The position numbers were made by a program, and so were the translations under genes. This document shows, in pieces, positions 52,333 to 62,940 of a stretch of 64,000 nt of DNA. Numbering within the stretch: position 1 is the first letter of the stretch; each line of letters begins with the position of its first letter. The DNA comes from Shewanella basaltis. Lineage in GTDB: Bacteria; Pseudomonadota; Gammaproteobacteria; Enterobacterales; Shewanellaceae. The notes under the pieces were generated by a model that saw only the letters and a list, made by a program, of their open reading frames with translations, had not been told where the DNA came from and ran no database searches. Location of the stretch: assembly GCF_023283885.1 (NCBI RefSeq), contig NZ_JAKILA010000019.1, positions 41,707 to 105,706 on the forward strand, in the 5' to 3' direction.

Positions 52333-53484
52333 ATGCAGTATTTCAGATTTCGATCTTATTTCAATTTAGGCAATAAATACGCCTTCGCAGGGATGATGTT
52401 ATTAGGTTTGTTTCCTGTATCGATTGCCATTGCATCGCAATCTGTGATGATTACCGTAACTAAAGGGTTTGGGCTCAGTTTATATGCATCAGATTTAGGT
52501 GATATTAAACAAATGACTGTGGGTGACGACGGTACCTTATTTGTGGGCTCTCAAAAAAGTGGCACGGTTTACGCATTAGTTGATAGCGATCAAAATGGCC
52601 AGGTCGACAAACGTTATCTGATTGCCCGCGGGTTGGAATACCCAGAGGCATTAGCGTTTCATAATGGTTCGCTGTATGTCACCGAAGAAGACCGCATTAT
52701 ACGATTTGACGAAATCGAGTCTCGTTTGCGCCGTCCTAGCCGCGCACGGGAGGTCTATTCTAACTTACCTAATTTAGATAAAAAGTATTCTCGGTCTATG
52801 CGTTTTGGCCCTGATGGACGTCTATATGTGTCAATTGGTTCCCCTTGTAATGTGTGCGAAGCGTCATCGCCGTTTGGCAGTATTATTGCCATTAATGTCG
52901 ATACCGGAGCCAGTGAACAAGTTGCATTAGGTTTACGCAGTGTCACTGGATTTGACTGGTCTCCAGACACCGACAAACTGTGGTTTGCGGATCTCGGCCG
53001 TAATTGGATGGGGGATAATATTCCCGCAGATGAAATCAACCGTGTCGATATTAAAGGGAGTCATTTTGGTTTCCCCTATTTACATGGCACAGATGTGGTA
53101 GAGCCTGCCTATGACAAACCTAAAAATTTAAATGTAATCGTGCCAGAATTTGAATTACCCGCACATGTGGCTCCAACAGGTTTAAGTTTTTATCGTGGAA
53201 AGCAATTTCCTGAACGTTACCAACATAAAATATTTGTTGCCGAAAATGGTTCTTGGAATCGGTCGAGCAAAGTGGGCTATCAAATCGTGATGCTCGACAT
53301 TGACAACGACAAGATTAATCAACGTGAAACTGTGGTGAGTTTTTTGGATGGAGAATTTCCCGTCGCTCGTCCGTTTGATGTGATCAATGCGCCAGATGGT
53401 GCGATGTATATATCAGATGATCTGAAAGGTAATGTTTACCGCTTGTTTTATAACGCACCCGAACAATCACAGGAATCTAACTAA
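52333..53484 (+). CDS. Secreted PQQ-dependent sugar dehydrogenase-like protein
   Basis: A 383-residue beta-propeller: signal peptide/anchor at ~15-36, then IKQMTVGDDGTLFVGSQKSGTVYALVDSDQNGQVDKRYLIARGLEYPEALAFHNGSLYVTEEDRIIRFD, GPDGRLYVSIGSPCNVCE, ADEINRVDIKGSHFGFPYLHG and VARPFDVINAPDGAMYISDDLKGNVYRLFY. These are motifs of the soluble glucose/sorbosone dehydrogenase family. Substrate not predictable. It lies between parE and parC, with stop and parC start adjacent (TAAATG), so it may be cotranscribed with them. Confidence 0.85.
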   Translation: MQYFRFRSYFNLGNKYAFAGMMLLGLFPVSIAIASQSVMITVTKGFGLSLYASDLGDIKQMTVGDDGTLFVGSQKSGTVYALVDSDQNGQVDKRYLIARGLEYPEALAFHNGSLYVTEEDRIIRFDEIESRLRRPSRAREVYSNLPNLDKKYSRSMRFGPDGRLYVSIGSPCNVCEASSPFGSIIAINVDTGASEQVALGLRSVTGFDWSPDTDKLWFADLGRNWMGDNIPADEINRVDIKGSHFGFPYLHGTDVVEPAYDKPKNLNVIVPEFELPAHVAPTGLSFYRGKQFPERYQHKIFVAENGSWNRSSKVGYQIVMLDIDNDKINQRETVVSFLDGEFPVARPFDVINAPDGAMYISDDLKGNVYRLFYNAPEQSQESN

Positions 53485-55782
53485 ATGAGTGATTCGATTG
53501 AATTAAGCCTCGATGGCGTAGAGCAAATGCCACTAAGGCGCTTTACCGAAGAGGCTTATTTAAATTATTCAATGTACGTCATTATGGACCGTGCTTTACC
53601 GCATATAGGTGATGGGTTAAAGCCTGTTCAGCGGCGTATTATTTATGCTATGAGCGAGCTTGGCCTGTCGGCTCAATCTAAGCATAAAAAATCAGCCCGT
53701 ACGGTAGGTGATGTATTAGGTAAATATCATCCTCATGGTGACAGTGCCTGTTATGAAGCGATGGTGCTTATGGCACAACCATTCTCATACCGTTATCCGC
53801 TTGTTGATGGTCAAGGTAACTGGGGGGCTCCAGATGATCCTAAGTCATTTGCGGCAATGCGTTATACCGAAGCCAGATTGTCTAAATTTTCAGAAGTATT
53901 ATTGTCAGAGTTAGGCCAAGGTACCGTCGAGTGGGGGGCTAACTTTGATGGCACTCTTAAAGAGCCTAAAACCTTACCTGCGCGATTACCGCATATTTTA
54001 CTTAATGGTATTACCGGTATAGCGGTGGGTATGGCAACGGACATTCCACCGCATAACGTGCGCGAATTAGTGTCTGCCTGCATTGAGTTACTTGATAATC
54101 CTAAAACTGAGCTTGAGCGGTTAATGGAGTTAGTGCCCGGCCCTGACTACCCAACCGAAGCTGAGATTATTACGCCAAGAGACGATATCGCGAAGATATA
54201 TGAAAGTGGCAAAGGGTCAATCAAGATGCGTGCTGTGTTTAGTGAGGAGCAGGGCGAAATTGTGATTACCGCGCTGCCACACCAAGCCAGTAGCGGTAAG
54301 ATTTTAGAGCAAATTGCGAGCCAAATGCAGGCTAAAAAGTTGCCAATGGTATCTGATTTACGTGATGAGTCTGATCATGAAAATCCAGTGCGACTTGTCA
54401 TTGTGCCTCGTTCAAATCGGATCGATTGTGAACAGTTAATGACGCATTTGTTTGCGACTACAGATTTAGAAAAAAGTTATCGAATTAACTTAAACGTGCT
54501 TGGTTTAGATGGTCGTCCGCAAGTAAAAGGCTTAAAAACCTTATTAACTGAATGGTTAGAGTACCGTGTCAGCACTGTCACTCGTCGCTTGCAATATCGT
54601 TTAGATAAGGTTTTGGCAAGGTTGCATATTTTAGAAGCCTTGATGATCGCGTTTTTAAATATTGATGAAGTGATTGAAATTATTCGCTTTCATGATGAAC
54701 CCAAAACCGAGTTAATGGCACGTTTTAACTTGTCTGATAAGCAAGCTGAATCGATATTAGAACTCAAGCTTCGCCACTTAGCCAAGCTTGAAGAATTTAA
54801 GATTAAAACGGAGCAAGATGAACTTGCAGCAGAGCGTGACAAATTAGAGTTATTGTTAAGTTCAGATCGCCGTTTAAAAACATTAGTGAAAAAAGAGTTG
54901 CTCCAAGATGGTGAAACCTATGGAGATAACCGCCGCTCACCTATTATTGAACGTTTTGATGCAAAAGCATTAACGGAACAAGAACTGACTCCGACAGAAT
55001 CGGTCACCGTTGTGTTATCGGATAAAGGATGGGTACGTTGCGCAAAAGGGCACGATATAGATGCCGAAGGCTTATCGTATAAGTCGGGTGATAGCTTTTT
55101 ATGCAGCGCGATGGGTAAGAGTAATCAAGCGGCTGTCTTTATTGATTCAACAGGCCGTGCATTTGCCACCGATAGCCACACACTGCCTTCTGCGCGAAGT
55201 CAGGGCGAACCTATCACAACACGTTTTAATATGGCTCCTGGGGCGACCATGCAGCATGTGTTGATGGGCAGTGACGATCAGTTTTTCTTACTTGCTACTG
55301 ATGCTGGCTACGGCTTTATTTGTGCCTATTCAGACATGGTTAGCCGTAACAAAGCAGGTAAAGCATTATTAAGCTTACCAACCAACGCACTGGCATTGGC
55401 GCCTAAACTGATCCATAAAGGCACTGAACAGTCTTTACTGGCCATTACCTCTGAAGGGCGGATGCTAATGTTTAGTGTTGATGCATTGCCTCAATTATCA
55501 AAAGGTAAAGGTAACAAAATCATCGGCATCCCTACTGAACGTGCTAAAAACCGTGAGGAGTTACTCTTACACCTTAATGTTGTTCCACATAATACTGCAG
55601 TTACCCTGTGGGCGGGCAAACGCAAACTCACATTGAAACCGAGTGATTTAGAGCACTATCGTGGTGAGCGTGGTCGTCGTGGAGCCAAATTACCTAGAGG
55701 ACTTCAACGTGTTGATAGCGTTGATGTTGAACCATTACTAGAAGACGGTTTACAAGAGGACAGTGTTAATACAGAACAATAG
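53485..55782 (+). CDS. parC: DNA topoisomerase IV subunit A
   Basis: A 765-residue breakage-reunion subunit: [74 protein letters not shown], catalytic Tyr127 in [11 protein letters not shown], and a C-terminal beta-pinwheel ending with [23 protein letters not shown]. The quinolone-resistance region has the wild-type Ser87 and Glu91 (E. coli 80 and 84). Starts directly after the PQQ-dehydrogenase stop. Confidence 0.98.
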   Translation: MSDSIELSLDGVEQMPLRRFTEEAYLNYSMYVIMDRALPHIGDGLKPVQRRIIYAMSELGLSAQSKHKKSARTVGDVLGKYHPHGDSACYEAMVLMAQPFSYRYPLVDGQGNWGAPDDPKSFAAMRYTEARLSKFSEVLLSELGQGTVEWGANFDGTLKEPKTLPARLPHILLNGITGIAVGMATDIPPHNVRELVSACIELLDNPKTELERLMELVPGPDYPTEAEIITPRDDIAKIYESGKGSIKMRAVFSEEQGEIVITALPHQASSGKILEQIASQMQAKKLPMVSDLRDESDHENPVRLVIVPRSNRIDCEQLMTHLFATTDLEKSYRINLNVLGLDGRPQVKGLKTLLTEWLEYRVSTVTRRLQYRLDKVLARLHILEALMIAFLNIDEVIEIIRFHDEPKTELMARFNLSDKQAESILELKLRHLAKLEEFKIKTEQDELAAERDKLELLLSSDRRLKTLVKKELLQDGETYGDNRRSPIIERFDAKALTEQELTPTESVTVVLSDKGWVRCAKGHDIDAEGLSYKSGDSFLCSAMGKSNQAAVFIDSTGRAFATDSHTLPSARSQGEPITTRFNMAPGATMQHVLMGSDDQFFLLATDAGYGFICAYSDMVSRNKAGKALLSLPTNALALAPKLIHKGTEQSLLAITSEGRMLMFSVDALPQLSKGKGNKIIGIPTERAKNREELLLHLNVVPHNTAVTLWAGKRKLTLKPSDLEHYRGERGRRGAKLPRGLQRVDSVDVEPLLEDGLQEDSVNTEQ

Positions 55783-55806
55783 CCTTTTGTATTGTTTAAA
55801 AGCATA

Positions 55807-55838
55807 AAAAATGCAGCTCACAAGAGCTGCATTTTTTT
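55807..55838. terminator. Bidirectional terminator after parC and bfd
   Basis: AAAAATGCAGCTC and GAGCTGCATTTTT form a 13-bp stem with loop ACAA and flanking A/T tracts; it serves both convergent genes. Confidence 0.88.
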
Positions 55839-55867
55839 AGTTGCTTTATGTCTAATGCGAAATGGTA

Positions 55868-56059
55868 TTAAGCCACTTCATAAAAATTAGGTTCGAAGTC
55901 AAGCTGTGTTTGGATGATTTCATTTGCCATACGCGCGCATTTACCGCATTGGTTAGCAACGCCTAAACGCTTCTTTACATCTGCCAATGAACTGTCACCT
56001 AAGCTAACAGCAGCTTTGATTTGAGAATCAGTAATGGCATTACAAAGACAAACGTACAT
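55868..56059 (-). CDS. bfd: Bacterioferritin-associated ferredoxin
   Basis: A 63-residue [2Fe-2S] protein with the Bfd cysteines C4, C6 (MYVCLCNAITDSQIKAAV) and C38, C41 (QCGKCARMANEII). It transfers electrons to bacterioferritin to mobilise stored iron. A Fur-box-like site lies about 55-70 bases upstream, so induction under iron starvation is expected. No bfr gene is adjacent. Confidence 0.95.
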   Translation of the reverse strand: MYVCLCNAITDSQIKAAVSLGDSSLADVKKRLGVANQCGKCARMANEIIQTQLDFEPNFYEVA

Positions 56060-56112
56060 AAGGAAGCCTCTTCACACAAAAAGTTCACAGCTAAAAAAGT
56101 AATCTAATTCTA

Positions 56113-56131
56113 AATGAAAACAGTTATCATT
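56113..56131 (-). promoter_or_regulatory. Fur-box-like site upstream of bfd
   Basis: On the minus strand TGATAAC-T-GTTTTCA fits the 7-1-7 Fur consensus TGATAAT-n-ATTATCA at 11 of 14 positions by eye. bfd is a classic Fur target. Confidence 0.6.
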
Positions 56132-56683
56132 GGCAATTACTTTTTAGTATAAAATTGACTGTTTTTAATGCAATATGATCGATATCTCATCTTTAGATTC
56201 AACTAATGAATCAGAAATCAGGATTTTCAGTGACCACCTAGAATACGTCTAGCGATGTTTGATTAAGGCATGTAACTATATGGGTATTTCTTAGCAAATG
56301 GCGAGAATGCAGCGCAGCAACAGCGAGGGAAGGTGAAGAGATACTCGGTTATTCGATATGCTATTCGTCAGCAATTATGCCCTAAACGAACACGTTGAGC
56401 CGTTTGACATGGCATCAGCCTTGTTTAAATGCTCAACATTTCGTTGCCCAATTAACCTCAGCTCTGGATAACAAACGCCTTTCAAGCAGTCCTTTGCCTT
56501 CCTCACTGCGTTGAATTAACTTGCAATAGGCTAGCTATTGACGCGTTAATTCGCCTTGTTAGCAAAACAAATCACAAGCTTGACAGTGGATTTTAGTCAA
56601 TCTATTGATTTATATCGTTATCAATACATCTCTTATCCAGAGTTGAGGTCAATTACCTTCAAAGCGCAGTAAAACTGACTTGA
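56132..56683. other. Intergenic region with an imperfect palindrome
   Basis: About 550 bases without a supportable gene. At 56510-56553 an imperfect inverted repeat is seen (GAATTAAC..CAATAG / CTATTG..GTTAATTC) that looks like a dispersed intergenic repeat of Shewanella-type genomes, followed by CTTGTTAGCAAAAC. Its repetitive nature cannot be shown from one copy. Confidence 0.45.
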
Positions 56684-57418
56684 TCAGTCAAACCATGTTT
56701 TTATTTGTTCAGGTAGTGCTAAAGCTGCTGCCGCAATCGCTTTGTCGGGATAGTTGCTAAACACCCCATCGACACCCAGCGCTTTTAAGCTTTGGATGTC
56801 ATCGCTATTATCAACGGTGTAAACATATACTTTAGCACCACGCTGATGCGCATCGTCAATGATTGCTTGATTGATAAATGCCACATCTAAATGAATGGAG
56901 TAAGCATCTAAATCGGTAACCACTTGAGCTAAATCCAAGGGAATACTGCCTAATAAGGGGGCGACAAAAGCCTGGGGAAGTTGTTGTTTTATTTGGGCGA
57001 CATATAAGTGGTTAAAAGAAGATATAAGCAGCTGCGAAGGTGAAAAGCGCAATTGTGCCAAGAGGCGCGGGTACATGTTGACGAAAGGGGTTACGCATCC
57101 GACTCCCTTGATTTCGATATTGATAATACAGTGACCTTGAGTAATGCTGTCAAGGTGAGTCAACACATCCCATAAACTGGGTATGGGCTCCCCTCCTACT
57201 GCATATTGTGTTAATTCTGCAAGGGTACAAAGGTGGATGAGTCCATGTCCGGTTGATTTCCCCTCGAGGCGACGGTCATGAAATACGACCAACTCCCCTT
57301 CAACGCAATGAACGTCCAGTTCAATGGCTTTGGCACCTAATTCAATAGCCTTTGTCATGGCAGCGAGTGTATTTTCAGGCGCGTAACCACTGGCTCCGCG
57401 ATGAGCAAAGATAAGCAT
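56684..57418 (-). CDS. Glycerophosphodiester phosphodiesterase (UgpQ-like)
   Basis: A 244-residue GDPD TIM-barrel: FAHRGASGYAPENTLAAMTKAIELGAKAIELDVHCVEGELVVFHDRRLEGKSTGHG has the catalytic HRGA, the metal ligands ExD and the second His (FHD). It hydrolyses glycerophosphodiesters to glycerol-3-phosphate and an alcohol. No signal peptide, so cytoplasmic (UgpQ rather than GlpQ). It lies 15 bases after mscM on the same strand and may be its operon partner. Confidence 0.92.
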   Translation of the reverse strand: MLIFAHRGASGYAPENTLAAMTKAIELGAKAIELDVHCVEGELVVFHDRRLEGKSTGHGLIHLCTLAELTQYAVGGEPIPSLWDVLTHLDSITQGHCIINIEIKGVGCVTPFVNMYPRLLAQLRFSPSQLLISSFNHLYVAQIKQQLPQAFVAPLLGSIPLDLAQVVTDLDAYSIHLDVAFINQAIIDDAHQRGAKVYVYTVDNSDDIQSLKALGVDGVFSNYPDKAIAAAALALPEQIKTWFD

Positions 57419-57433
57419 AGTGTCTCCTGCTGA

Positions 57434-60400
57434 TTAACCTTTAAACAGCCCTGGGGTTTCTTTTTTACCTTGATTTAAATGAACTTCCATCTGTGGGTAC
57501 GCAAGTTCAACATTATTTTCTTTCAGTTTTTTGCTAATACGTTTATGTAAATTATGGCGTAATGGCCAACGTGCAGACATATCTTTAGCGTATGAGCGCA
57601 CTTCGTAGTCCTGAGTGTGTGTACCAAAACCGGCAAACCAGACTTCTGGCTCAGGTATGGTTAACGACAGATCACATTCACGTACTGCTTGATGTAATAA
57701 CATCTCAACTTTGGTTGGATCAGCATCACGTGACACTGAGACTTTTACAATAACCCGAGTAATGGGGTCAGATAATGACCAGTTAACTAACTGTTCAGTA
57801 ATAAAGGCCTTATTGGGCACAATAATCTCTTTGCGATCCCAATCAACAATCGTGGTAGCGCGAATTTGAATTTTACTGACGGTTCCCGTGAGATCGCGAA
57901 TTGTGACTGTGTCGCCAATACGGATGGGTTTTTCAAATAAAATAATAATACCAGAGATAAAGTTGGCAAAAATTTCTTGCAGGCCAAAACCTAAACCAAC
58001 CGAGAGCGCGGCCACTAACCACTGTAATTTAGACCACTCCATCCCGAGGGTCGAGAAACCAAACAACATACCAAAAAACATCACTAAATAACTGCTTACC
58101 GTTGTGATAGCAAAGCCTGTACCGGGTGACAAATCGAGTCGCTGCAAGAGCATTAACTCCAGTAATCCCGGTAGGTTTTTTGCAATAACAGCTGAAAAGC
58201 CAACTAAAATGATGCCAAAGAGGATTGACTGCAAAGTAATAGGGACTTGCTGTTCAATACCATTTAATGTGCTGGTGGTTGTCCACAGCGTGATGCCGTC
58301 TAAAAACGAAAAAACGGCGGTATGTGTCTGCGCTAAAATACCCAGCAAACTGGCAAAGAACGCCAATAATAAAATGGATCTGACTAACCCGAGAGATTGA
58401 CTTGAGATTGTTTCTAAATCGACCACGGGCTCTTCGTAAGTTTCAATAGGGTCATTGTTCATTTCGCCTCTTTCACGTTGAGCTAACCGCTCAGCACGCT
58501 TTGCTTTGGCGCGGTCAAAAGCGATTAAACGACGTTCAATGAGCATCCAACGTTTGATTAATTGGTAAGTCAGTAAAAAACCTAACCCCAGCAGTACCGA
58601 TATTTGTAGTTGAAGCAATAATTGGAAAGCCGTGAAGTAATAGCCAATACACGCCAGTATTGCGCTAAATAAGGGCGTGATAATCAGTATTGCCCACACC
58701 AATTTTTGTACTACTTCAAGATTATTTGCGTTGGGTTTATTTTTACGATATTGGCCCATGAGTACCAAGACGTCTTTGTAAAGTATAAATAACATAATAC
58801 AAAATACGATAAATGCTCCGCGACCAAGGCTGTTGCGCACAAGGGATGTTTCAAGTGCCTCAGTAAAGCCCATTAAGCCAATTAAGGGGGCGCAAAGCAT
58901 GACAAAGGAGGCCATTATTTTTTGGGCCTGCTGAACAATATTTTTTGGCCGTCTGAAATGGCTAATTAATATGCCTTTATCGACGGTTAATAAGTAAAAG
59001 AAGCGATATATCAGGTAACTAACACCAATAGCTGTCACTCCAGAACCAAGAGCATAAACAACATTTTGCTCGGAGCGCATAAAAATGACCCCTGCCGTGA
59101 TGACAGGTAATGGCTTAATTAAGGCATACACTAAACTGATGATAAGTGTTTTGATTGTGTACTTAAATTTGTCTTGAGTCACGTTGCCAACAAACACAGA
59201 GTAACGGGCAATGTATTGATTAAATTTGGGCGTCAACATATCTTGTGCCATTAAGCAGCACAGCAATAAAATAACCCACCAAGCCCATAAAATGCTGTTT
59301 TCATTCCATGCTTGCTGAACTGCCAGTAATTGACTCGGTTGAATAAGCCAAGCACCACTTTGGCTTAAGTCGACAAGCCAGAGCGCGCCAATTCTAGGGG
59401 CGTTGGGTACCCAAAATAAATGCTCGTTAAGTGTGTTTTTTAGGGTGTTATGTAGCTGGTTTAATTGCTCATAACCAATTCTTAATTTAGCAAATTCAGC
59501 TAAATACTGGTCATAGCCTTGCAATAGTTGTTCTATTAATACCTGTTGTGATTGCAGTAATTTGATTTGTGTTTCGTTGAACAATGAACTGTTATCAAGT
59601 TGCTGGGCGTTGAGCGCTTGTTGTTGTTCTAACTGATATCGTTGCAGGCGAGCGTCTGCGAGTTCCGTTTGAAGCTTATCAAGACTTGGTGGCTTAGGTA
59701 ACGATTGCAACATTTGTAAAAAACGATCGCCAAAAGCGGAGTTAGTTTTTACCCAGGTTATTTGTTCAAGTACATTTGATAATTGTGCATTTTGAGACTG
59801 ATAACGTTTTTCAATCCGTTGTTGACGCTCAACCACAGCATTATGATTGCTGGTGAGCGTTTGTAATAACTGAGCATATTCTTGATTAGACTTGCTTAGC
59901 TCTTGAGATAACGGATCGGCTAACTCTTGTTCATCAATTAAATTGTTCGCAATGGTATTTGCTGTTTGTTGCTGGCGATATTCAATATTGTGTTTATTAA
60001 TTAATTCTATAAAGCTTTCTTGTTGGCTTAATGCAAGTCGATTAACTTGTTGTTGAAGTTGAGTGATCTCTAACTGTTTGGGGTTTGCCAAACGCTCAGC
60101 TTGCAAGGTCGCAATATGCTGACTCAGTAATTCACCCTGCAAAGAATTGCGTTTACCCAGTGGAGTATCTGCAGGTGCTTGCTTTGTTTTGTTGTGTTGT
60201 GCCAGGGCATTTTCAGCTTGAATGATCAAATCAGGTAGTTGGATTTGTCTTTGGGTAATTAATCTCAACTGTTGGTTTAAATACGACTCAGTTTCTTTTA
60301 ATTCAGACAGGTGAAAATATGCCATTGATGCTTGCTGATTAAGATCAATATCTGCATCAAGTGTTAATGTTGTTTGTGTCTCTTGTAATTGTTGATTAAG

Positions 60401-60640
60401 TGTCTGTTTAGTCTCATTGATTGAGCGTTCAAGATTAATGTAATTTTGTTGCTCGACTTTGAGCTCGCTAATGCTGTTTTCAAGTTCGGTTATTTGAGTG
60501 TGAATATCAAGCGCTTGATTGTCCGTTTGGGTGTTAAGTCCAAGACGTTTGTCGAGTGTAATGGGGGCGTTGGCATAAACGGGAGCCGTAAGGCTACACA
60601 AAGCAAAAAGAAACAGTAAAAAAGACACTAAACGTAACAT
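57434..60640 (-). CDS. mscM: Large mechanosensitive channel MscM (YjeP)-like
   Basis: A 1,068-residue MscK/MscM-type channel: signal peptide to VYANA, a long periplasmic coiled-coil region (~30-440, rich in Q and L), about ten transmembrane segments, and the C-terminal MscS domain with LLELMLLQRLDLSPGTGFAITTVSSYLVMFFGMLFGFSTLGMEWSKLQWLVAALSVGLGFGLQEIFANFISGIIILFEKPIRIGDTVTIRDLTGTVSKIQIRATTIVDWDRKEIIVPNK. The neighbourhood (psd, rsgA, orn) equals that of E. coli mscM. Start 60640 begins the signal peptide; ATG 60670 has no better site. Confidence 0.93.
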   Translation of the reverse strand: MLRLVSFLLFLFALCSLTAPVYANAPITLDKRLGLNTQTDNQALDIHTQITELENSISELKVEQQNYINLERSINETKQTLNQQLQETQTTLTLDADIDLNQQASMAYFHLSELKETESYLNQQLRLITQRQIQLPDLIIQAENALAQHNKTKQAPADTPLGKRNSLQGELLSQHIATLQAERLANPKQLEITQLQQQVNRLALSQQESFIELINKHNIEYRQQQTANTIANNLIDEQELADPLSQELSKSNQEYAQLLQTLTSNHNAVVERQQRIEKRYQSQNAQLSNVLEQITWVKTNSAFGDRFLQMLQSLPKPPSLDKLQTELADARLQRYQLEQQQALNAQQLDNSSLFNETQIKLLQSQQVLIEQLLQGYDQYLAEFAKLRIGYEQLNQLHNTLKNTLNEHLFWVPNAPRIGALWLVDLSQSGAWLIQPSQLLAVQQAWNENSILWAWWVILLLCCLMAQDMLTPKFNQYIARYSVFVGNVTQDKFKYTIKTLIISLVYALIKPLPVITAGVIFMRSEQNVVYALGSGVTAIGVSYLIYRFFYLLTVDKGILISHFRRPKNIVQQAQKIMASFVMLCAPLIGLMGFTEALETSLVRNSLGRGAFIVFCIMLFILYKDVLVLMGQYRKNKPNANNLEVVQKLVWAILIITPLFSAILACIGYYFTAFQLLLQLQISVLLGLGFLLTYQLIKRWMLIERRLIAFDRAKAKRAERLAQRERGEMNNDPIETYEEPVVDLETISSQSLGLVRSILLLAFFASLLGILAQTHTAVFSFLDGITLWTTTSTLNGIEQQVPITLQSILFGIILVGFSAVIAKNLPGLLELMLLQRLDLSPGTGFAITTVSSYLVMFFGMLFGFSTLGMEWSKLQWLVAALSVGLGFGLQEIFANFISGIIILFEKPIRIGDTVTIRDLTGTVSKIQIRATTIVDWDRKEIIVPNKAFITEQLVNWSLSDPITRVIVKVSVSRDADPTKVEMLLHQAVRECDLSLTIPEPEVWFAGFGTHTQDYEVRSYAKDMSARWPLRHNLHKRISKKLKENNVELAYPQMEVHLNQGKKETPGLFKG

Positions 60641-60792
60641 AATTATCGGCTCAAGTTGGCGTTTAGTCATGGTAACAAAATCACTAAAATAAGCTCTATT
60701 TTTTTAGTTAATTGAACAGCAAAAAGTATGAATTCTTTAGGTTTTACATGAAATTAAGTCATATTTAATGAATCGTTTTCAAATTGTTAAGT

Positions 60793-60827
60793 AATTAGGC
60801 CGTATCTTAACAAAATACGGCCTAATT
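60793..60827. terminator. Hairpin between psd and mscM
   Basis: AATTAGGCCGTAT and ATACGGCCTAATT form a 13-bp stem with a 9-base loop between psd and mscM. The T run on the psd strand is poor, so partial termination or mRNA stabilisation is possible. Confidence 0.6.
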
Positions 60828-60859
60828 AAGCATGAGCGGGTCACTCATTAATGAGGTGT

Positions 60860-61729
60860 TTATGCTGCCTGGGTTAATGTAGCAAATGCTTGTCCCATGC
60901 GTGTTGTTTCACCTGGCTCAACACCGTCAGCAAAGGTTTCTATTGCATCTTGAGCGAACAACATTACCACAGTGCTGCCTAATTTAAAGCGACCCATTTC
61001 AGCGCCTTTTTCTAAGGTTAACGCTTCTGGGCCTGTTGTTGGGTAGTCCCAGCTAAATACTGCTTTGCCAGCAGGAGGGGTCACAGTGCCTGCCCAAATA
61101 GTTTCAATGCTGGCAACAATGGTTGCACCAACAAGCACCATGGCAAGTGGGCCTGACTCGGTTTCAAAAATGGCCACAACGCGCTCGTTACGAGCAAACA
61201 ACCCAGGCACATTTTGCGCGGTTAATGGATTAACTGAAAACAAGTCGCCTGGCACGTAGGTCATTTTAGACAGGGTGCCGGTAAGGGGCATATGAATGCG
61301 GTGGTAATCTTTTGGTGCAAGGTAAATGGTAGCAAAATCTCCACCATCAAAACGGGCTGCATCGGCTTTATTGCCGCCCAGTAGTGCCTCTGCGGTATAG
61401 CTGTGGCCTTTTGCCTGAAAAATATTACCCGCTTCAATTGGGCCACATTGGCTTACCGCGCCATCAACTGGATGAGCCATAATATGTGCATCTTGGTTAA
61501 TTGGGCGAAGCTCTGGCTTTAATGCCCGAGTAAAAAAATCATTAAAGGTTTTGTAAGCTTCTGGCTCTGGCTGTTTGGCTTCAGACATATCAATTTTATA
61601 TTGCTTGATAAACCACTTGATTGCCCCGGTAGTGAAGACGCCAGCTTGTGCAGCAGCAAACTTGCCAACTAAACGTGATAAAAAATGTTTTGGCAGTATG
61701 TATTGCAACGCAATTTTAATTGAGTCCAA
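60860..61729 (-). CDS. psd: Phosphatidylserine decarboxylase
   Basis: A 289-residue proenzyme that makes phosphatidylethanolamine. LGST (residues ~250-253) is the self-cleavage site that generates the pyruvoyl group at Ser; HPVDG and YHRIHMP carry the conserved Asp and His. The TTG at 61729 is chosen: AAAGGGA is ideally spaced, and homologues begin at this point ([14 protein letters not shown]). An in-frame ATG at 61762 adds 11 unconserved residues without a good ribosome-binding site. Confidence 0.95.
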   Translation of the reverse strand: MDSIKIALQYILPKHFLSRLVGKFAAAQAGVFTTGAIKWFIKQYKIDMSEAKQPEPEAYKTFNDFFTRALKPELRPINQDAHIMAHPVDGAVSQCGPIEAGNIFQAKGHSYTAEALLGGNKADAARFDGGDFATIYLAPKDYHRIHMPLTGTLSKMTYVPGDLFSVNPLTAQNVPGLFARNERVVAIFETESGPLAMVLVGATIVASIETIWAGTVTPPAGKAVFSWDYPTTGPEALTLEKGAEMGRFKLGSTVVMLFAQDAIETFADGVEPGETTRMGQAFATLTQAA

Positions 61730-61770
61730 TGTGTTTCCCTTTCTGTTATCTTTTTGAGTCATAGTGACTA

Positions 61771-62829
61771 TTATTCATCAATAGCACGAAAATGTCGCGC
61801 ATGACGTTGTTCATCTAAACTGGCAATAATACGATGGTAGTTGTTGAATCTGTCTTGTGTAATATGACCAGCCTCTAGTGCATCGCGTAATGCACAACCT
61901 GGGTCGTCTGCGTGTTTACAGTCCCGGAATTTACAGGTGCCTAAAAAGTCTCTAAATTCAACAAAGCACCAACCCACACGCGTTGCGTCAAGGTGCCATA
62001 GCGCAAATTCACGCACACCTGGCGAATCAATAAGATCCCCCCCACTTTGAAAGTGTAATAGCTTGGCCGTTGTGGTGGTGTGTTGCCCTAACCCTGAATT
62101 GTCTGAAACATCACCCGTTAGCAACTCGGCTTCGGGCATTAAAGCATTAATCAGTGATGATTTACCGACACCAGATTGACCAGCAAAAACACTGACCTTT
62201 TCTTTGAGTAAGGCTTTTATTTCTTCAACGCCTTCACCTGTATGACTACTGACACGGTAAACCGGGTAACCTATTGCTTGATATCGACTCAATGCCTGTT
62301 CGATTTCGTCGCGATTCTCGTCGTTGAGTAAATCAATTTTATTTAAAATAATGATAGGTGGAATATCGGTATCTTCACAAGCGACTAAATATCGGTCGAT
62401 AATCTGAGTCGTAAAGCTAGGTAATACAGACGATACAATTAAAATTTGGTCAATATTGGCCGCGATAATTTTAACGCCATCGTAGAGGTCAGGTCGAGTC
62501 AGTGATGATTTGCGTGGATGGACAGCCTCAACAATACCGCCAATACTAGAACTTGCTTGCACTTCAGTGGCAAGTCTTACGACAACATTATCTCCGGTGA
62601 CTAGGCTGGTAACCGCTCTGCGAATATTGCAACGCGACACTGTTCCGTCGCGGGTTTCGATGTCGGCATGTTGGCCAAAACGAGATATCACAATGCCCGC
62701 TTGTTCAGGGCCTAATAAATTGTCCTGTAATTCAGGCGCGTCGTTATCATCGTTTCGTTTTAGTCGCTTAGTCTGATTAGCTCGCATTCGGCGTAATTGA
62801 CCTTGGCTTAGTGGTTTCTTTTTACTCAA
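61771..62829 (-). CDS. rsgA: Ribosome small-subunit GTPase RsgA
   Basis: A 352-residue circularly permuted GTPase: OB-fold N-terminus, NKID (G4, 163-166) before GQSGVGKSS (G1, 217-225), DSPG (G3, 268-271), and the zinc site C299, C304, H306, C312 ([14 protein letters not shown]). It assists late 30S maturation. Followed by psd in the same direction, as in E. coli, and divergent from orn. Confidence 0.97.
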   Translation of the reverse strand: MSKKKPLSQGQLRRMRANQTKRLKRNDDNDAPELQDNLLGPEQAGIVISRFGQHADIETRDGTVSRCNIRRAVTSLVTGDNVVVRLATEVQASSSIGGIVEAVHPRKSSLTRPDLYDGVKIIAANIDQILIVSSVLPSFTTQIIDRYLVACEDTDIPPIIILNKIDLLNDENRDEIEQALSRYQAIGYPVYRVSSHTGEGVEEIKALLKEKVSVFAGQSGVGKSSLINALMPEAELLTGDVSDNSGLGQHTTTTAKLLHFQSGGDLIDSPGVREFALWHLDATRVGWCFVEFRDFLGTCKFRDCKHADDPGCALRDALEAGHITQDRFNNYHRIIASLDEQRHARHFRAIDE

Positions 62830-62940
62830 AGGCTTATCTTCATTAAATAGGTGTTTTTTTGTGTCTCAAAAAAACAGTATGATACACACTCTTTTATAAA
62901 AAAGCCTGAATTTAGGCGATAGATAACATAAGGCGACACA

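Noticed and set aside
53700..53780. Possible quinolone-resistance changes in ParC
   Set aside because: The GDSACYE segment has the wild-type Ser and Glu.
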